From: Io17-Chloro-G2 sp965226915 | GTDB taxonomy: Bacteria > Chloroflexota > Dehalococcoidia > Lucifugimonadales > UBA3495 | Direction: 5' to 3' | Assembly (NCBI GenBank): GCA_965226915.1 | Contig: CBDDEJ010000008.1 | Span: forward strand, 682,001 to 746,000 | DNA length: 64,000 nt | Shown: in pieces, positions 61,807 to 64,000 of the stretch | Numbering within the stretch: position 1 is the stretch's first letter | Layout: the number at the start of each line of letters is the position of its first letter | Program-made: the position numbers and the translations under genes | Notes under the pieces: generated by a model | The model's input: only the letters and a program-made list of their open reading frames with translations | Databases searched by the model: none | Told to the model about the DNA's origin: nothing

Positions 61807-62817
61807 ATGACACAGGGAAATGACTCGCGCCGCAGGATTTTTGTGGGGACCCACGACGGGGTATGCGCCGTGAATAGCTCCGACGGTGGAGCAACTTGGC
61901 AGCGGGGTAAGATCACGCCCCTGGCCAACGCCGCCGCCCGGCTGTCGGTGAGCCCAGCGCGACCGGAGAGCGCTTATCTAGCCGCTTATGAAGCGGGTGT
62001 CTTCAAGACGGAAGACGGCGGAGACACCTGGCGTCATTTGACCTCTTACCCCACCGGCTATGCTCACACGGTCCTGGCGCACCCTAAAGACCCAAGCGTG
62101 CTGTTCGCGGGAAGCGAGCCGGCGGCGGTTTACCGGTCTGACGATGGCGGCGATTCCTGGAGCGAATGCGCCGGTTTCCAACGGGCCAACGATTCCAACC
62201 AGTGGAACTTTCATGGGGATAGAATGTCCCACGTGCGGGAACTTCGCACGGCGCCGGGCGATCCAAACACCATGTACGCCGGCATCGAAGTCGGCGGGAT
62301 AGTCAAGTCCACCGACGGCGGCAGTACTTGGAGCCAGTTGCACGGAACCCACGACGACATCCATTTGGTCGACATCAGCGAAGCGAACCCCCGCCGCGTA
62401 TACGTGGCGACCGCCCAGGCGCCATATCGTAGCGACGACGGCGGCGAGAATTGGGAGCTGATCAACAACGGCCTGGAACGCAGGTACACCCTCCACATTA
62501 GCGCGGCGCCCCATGACGCTAGCCTGGTGCTGGTGGCTGTCTCAACCAACGCCGGGCGGAGTAATCCCCAGTTCTACCGCTCTACCGACGGTGGGAGCCA
62601 TTGGACGTTGATCGAATCCGTTGGCCAAGGCGAAAACCCGGAAGACATGGTGGTGGCCATCGATTGGGACCCCAGCATTCAGAACCGGGTTTACGCGGGG
62701 ACCGATGGCGGCAAGATCTATCGCAGCGACGATGGCGGCCAGCGGTGGGATCTCCTGGAAGTGGACCTGCCCAGGATTGCCGTCGGCGCCATGGCGGTGG
62801 CGCCGGCTTCCATATAG
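61807..62817 (+). CDS. Asp-box (BNR/VPS10-like) beta-propeller protein
   Basis: 336 aa with seven Asp boxes: SSDGGATW, TEDGGDTW, SDDGGDSW, STDGGSTW, SDDGGENW, STDGGSHW and SDDGGQRW, spaced about 45 residues apart. This predicts a six- to seven-bladed propeller like the sortilin/photosystem-stability-factor (YCF48) or BNR families. There is no signal peptide, so it may be cytoplasmic. Its start follows an AGGAG-type site. The function is unknown; such proteins bind ligands or act as glycosidase-like modules. It is monocistronic or grouped with the following VOC gene. Confidence 0.82.
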   Translation: MTQGNDSRRRIFVGTHDGVCAVNSSDGGATWQRGKITPLANAAARLSVSPARPESAYLAAYEAGVFKTEDGGDTWRHLTSYPTGYAHTVLAHPKDPSVLFAGSEPAAVYRSDDGGDSWSECAGFQRANDSNQWNFHGDRMSHVRELRTAPGDPNTMYAGIEVGGIVKSTDGGSTWSQLHGTHDDIHLVDISEANPRRVYVATAQAPYRSDDGGENWELINNGLERRYTLHISAAPHDASLVLVAVSTNAGRSNPQFYRSTDGGSHWTLIESVGQGENPEDMVVAIDWDPSIQNRVYAGTDGGKIYRSDDGGQRWDLLEVDLPRIAVGAMAVAPASI

Positions 62818-62950
62818 CGAGCGGCTTACTAAAATTTCCTGTGAACGCTGAACGCCAAAGGCTTGGATTGCTCGCGCGGCTCAAACCCAGCGTGGTAGGG
62901 TGAGCCAATCGCTGAATCAATCATCAACGTTTCTCTAAAGGGAGGAAGAC

Positions 62951-63451
62951 ATGGGTTACACGCCTAAGTTTCTAGGCCACGTGAACATTTTCGTGCGAAA
63001 CACCGAGCGCTCCCAAAAGTGGTACGAGGAGATTTTGGGACTGCATACCTACGGATATCGGCCCGGCGCCGTCGCCTTCATGGCGGCCGACATCGAACAA
63101 TCCCACGAGATTGCTCTGGTCCAGGTGGGGGATGATGCCGACGGTCCCGAGAAAGGCCGGGTGGGTCTGAACCATATGGCTTGGATGATGAACAGCCTCG
63201 ACGATTTGAAGGAGATGTACCTGCGCCTGAAAGAAAAGGGCGTGGAAATCGTCCGGGTTGGCGACCATGGGGTGTCAATCGGGATCTATATCGAAGACCC
63301 AGACGGCAACGGCGTCGAGGTCGGTTATGAGCTGCCCCGCAGCGAATGGCCCCGCGAAGAAAACCTGTTCGCCGGTGATGTCCTGAATAATGGACGATTC
63401 CCAGGTCCTTGGGACGAACTCCTGGCCAAGCCAGCGGCCGCTTCCAGTTAG
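62951..63451 (+). CDS. VOC-family (glyoxalase/dioxygenase-fold) metalloprotein
   Basis: 166 aa, one VOC module pair. The metal-binding residues expected of the fold are His10 (FLGHVNIFV), a second His in GLNHMAWMM and Glu in DGNGVEVGYELP. The ring-cleavage-dioxygenase style LGHVNIFVRNTERSQKWYEEILGL start and ISIGIYIEDPDGNGVEV end suggest an extradiol dioxygenase or glyoxalase-like lyase or isomerase. GGAGG lies 8 bases before the ATG. It sits before an LLM monooxygenase, consistent with degradation of an organic substrate. Confidence 0.85.
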   Translation: MGYTPKFLGHVNIFVRNTERSQKWYEEILGLHTYGYRPGAVAFMAADIEQSHEIALVQVGDDADGPEKGRVGLNHMAWMMNSLDDLKEMYLRLKEKGVEIVRVGDHGVSIGIYIEDPDGNGVEVGYELPRSEWPREENLFAGDVLNNGRFPGPWDELLAKPAAASS

Positions 63452-63486
63452 CCTTTTTCTCAGCCACTGGATGTACTAGGCGATTT

Positions 63487-63511
63487 ATGGCGGCAGGTAT
63501 TCTGCCGCCAT
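63487..63511 (+). terminator. Hairpin terminator after the VOC gene
   Basis: ATGGCGGCAG (63487-63496), loop GTATT, and CTGCCGCCAT (63502-63511) form a 10-bp stem 35 bp after the stop at 63451, followed by a T/G-rich TTGTTGT stretch. It looks like an intrinsic terminator, although the T run is weak. Confidence 0.65.
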
Positions 63512-63580
63512 TGTTGTGGTCTCGGGCGCAAGTTAGCCACGGATCTGGGATTAGCTAGAATTTTCTTGAAGGAGCTTTCT

Positions 63581-64000
63581 ATGGAGCTTGGAATCACGTT
63601 GCCTATGGTGGAACTTGGCGCCGACCTGACGGCGGTGCGTGACTACGTTCAGGTGGCAGAGGGATTGGGGTACACCCACGTTCGGATATTGGATCACGTG
63701 CTTGGGGCGGACCCGCGGCATCATCCAGAGGTTCCGCGCTTTCCCTACACCTACCACAGCCATCTGCACGAGCCCCTTACTTTGATGGGATACCTGGCCG
63801 GTCTAACCAGCAAGATCAAGTTGGTGACCGGCATCCTGATCCTTCCCCAAAGGCAAACGGCGCTGGTGGCCAAACAAGCAGCCGAAGTGGACGTCCTCAG
63901 CGGGGGAAGGTTGCGCTTGGGAATCGGCGTGGGCTGGAATCCAGTGGAGTACGAGGCGTTGGGACAAGATTTCCACACCAGGGGCCGGCGCTGCGAGGAG
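63581..64000 (+). CDS. LLM-class F420/FMN-dependent oxidoreductase (3' end outside window)
   Basis: 140 codons from the ATG at 63581 with AAGGAG upstream, open to the edge. MELGITLPMVELGADLTAVRDYVQVAEGLGYTHVRILDHV (about the first 40 residues), LVTGILILPQRQTALVAKQAAEVDVLSGGRLRLGIGVGWN and EALGQDFHTRGRR match the F420-dependent LLM family (TIGR03619-like form). It would oxidise or monooxygenate an organic substrate with reduced F420 or flavin. It is a second member of the family that also appears at 6250-7176, but the two are not close paralogues. Confidence 0.87.
   Translation, partial: MELGITLPMVELGADLTAVRDYVQVAEGLGYTHVRILDHVLGADPRHHPEVPRFPYTYHSHLHEPLTLMGYLAGLTSKIKLVTGILILPQRQTALVAKQAAEVDVLSGGRLRLGIGVGWNPVEYEALGQDFHTRGRRCEE

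Overview
The window reads as a chromosome segment from an uncultured bacterium with moderately high GC. Luciferase-like F420/flavin monooxygenases, paralogous amidohydrolases, Liv- and Aap-type uptake operons and a VOC protein are a gene mix I associate with the Chloroflexota (SAR202/Dehalococcoidia-like lineages). That placement is inference from gene content; no marker gene is present. The load of insertion sequences and broken genes suggests relaxed selection, for example a host-associated or slowly growing lineage.

Layout. 1-7.2 kb is a catabolic block: two amidohydrolases, an MsbA-type ABC exporter, an enoyl-CoA hydratase and an LLM-class oxidoreductase. 7.3-20.7 kb is a co-directional minus-strand polysaccharide operon: a YdjC/ChbG deacetylase (split by an IS1380-type element), two GT4 glycosyltransferases, FkbM methyltransferase, Wzy-like protein, WecG-type transferase, GDP-mannose 3,5-epimerase, WcaJ-like initiating transferase and a Wzy/O-antigen-ligase-TPR protein. 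20.7-38.2 kb continues the theme but is heavily eroded: IS701, IS1182, IS3, IS630 and IS66 elements lie among a truncated glycosyltransferase, one broken and one intact sulfotransferase, a flippase-type ABC protein, an APS kinase with a stop codon in its P-loop, an ABC-2 exporter pair and a broken sulfatase-like gene. Together these point to a locus for making and exporting a sulfated surface polysaccharide, now partly inactivated.

38.6-43.6 kb is a complete branched-chain-amino-acid-type (Liv) uptake system. 43.8-52.4 kb is a second eroded stretch: a cache-domain pseudogene, a gene split by a second IS1380 copy, a small NAD(P)-binding operon, an SRAP (YedK/HMCES) protein, a broken lipoprotein and a sigma-factor/agmatinase chimera. 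52.4-56.9 kb is an AapJQMP-type polar amino-acid ABC operon. 57.3-59.2 kb holds a large serine recombinase, broken by tandem duplications, abutting tRNA-Lys(TTT). 59.9-64 kb returns to housekeeping and catabolic genes (SppA protease, Asp-box propeller, VOC protein, LLM monooxygenase).

The most striking non-genic signal is two families of short inverted-repeat elements (about 145-180 bp) that both sit between duplicated CTAG tetranucleotides. One shares its ends with the IS701 copy and the other with an IS1182-like remnant. They are chained head to tail through shared CTAG sites and break several genes. For seven insertions (two IS1380 copies, one IS66, four MITE sites) the target duplication can be read directly, and in the cases that hit genes the pre-insertion reading frame can be rebuilt.
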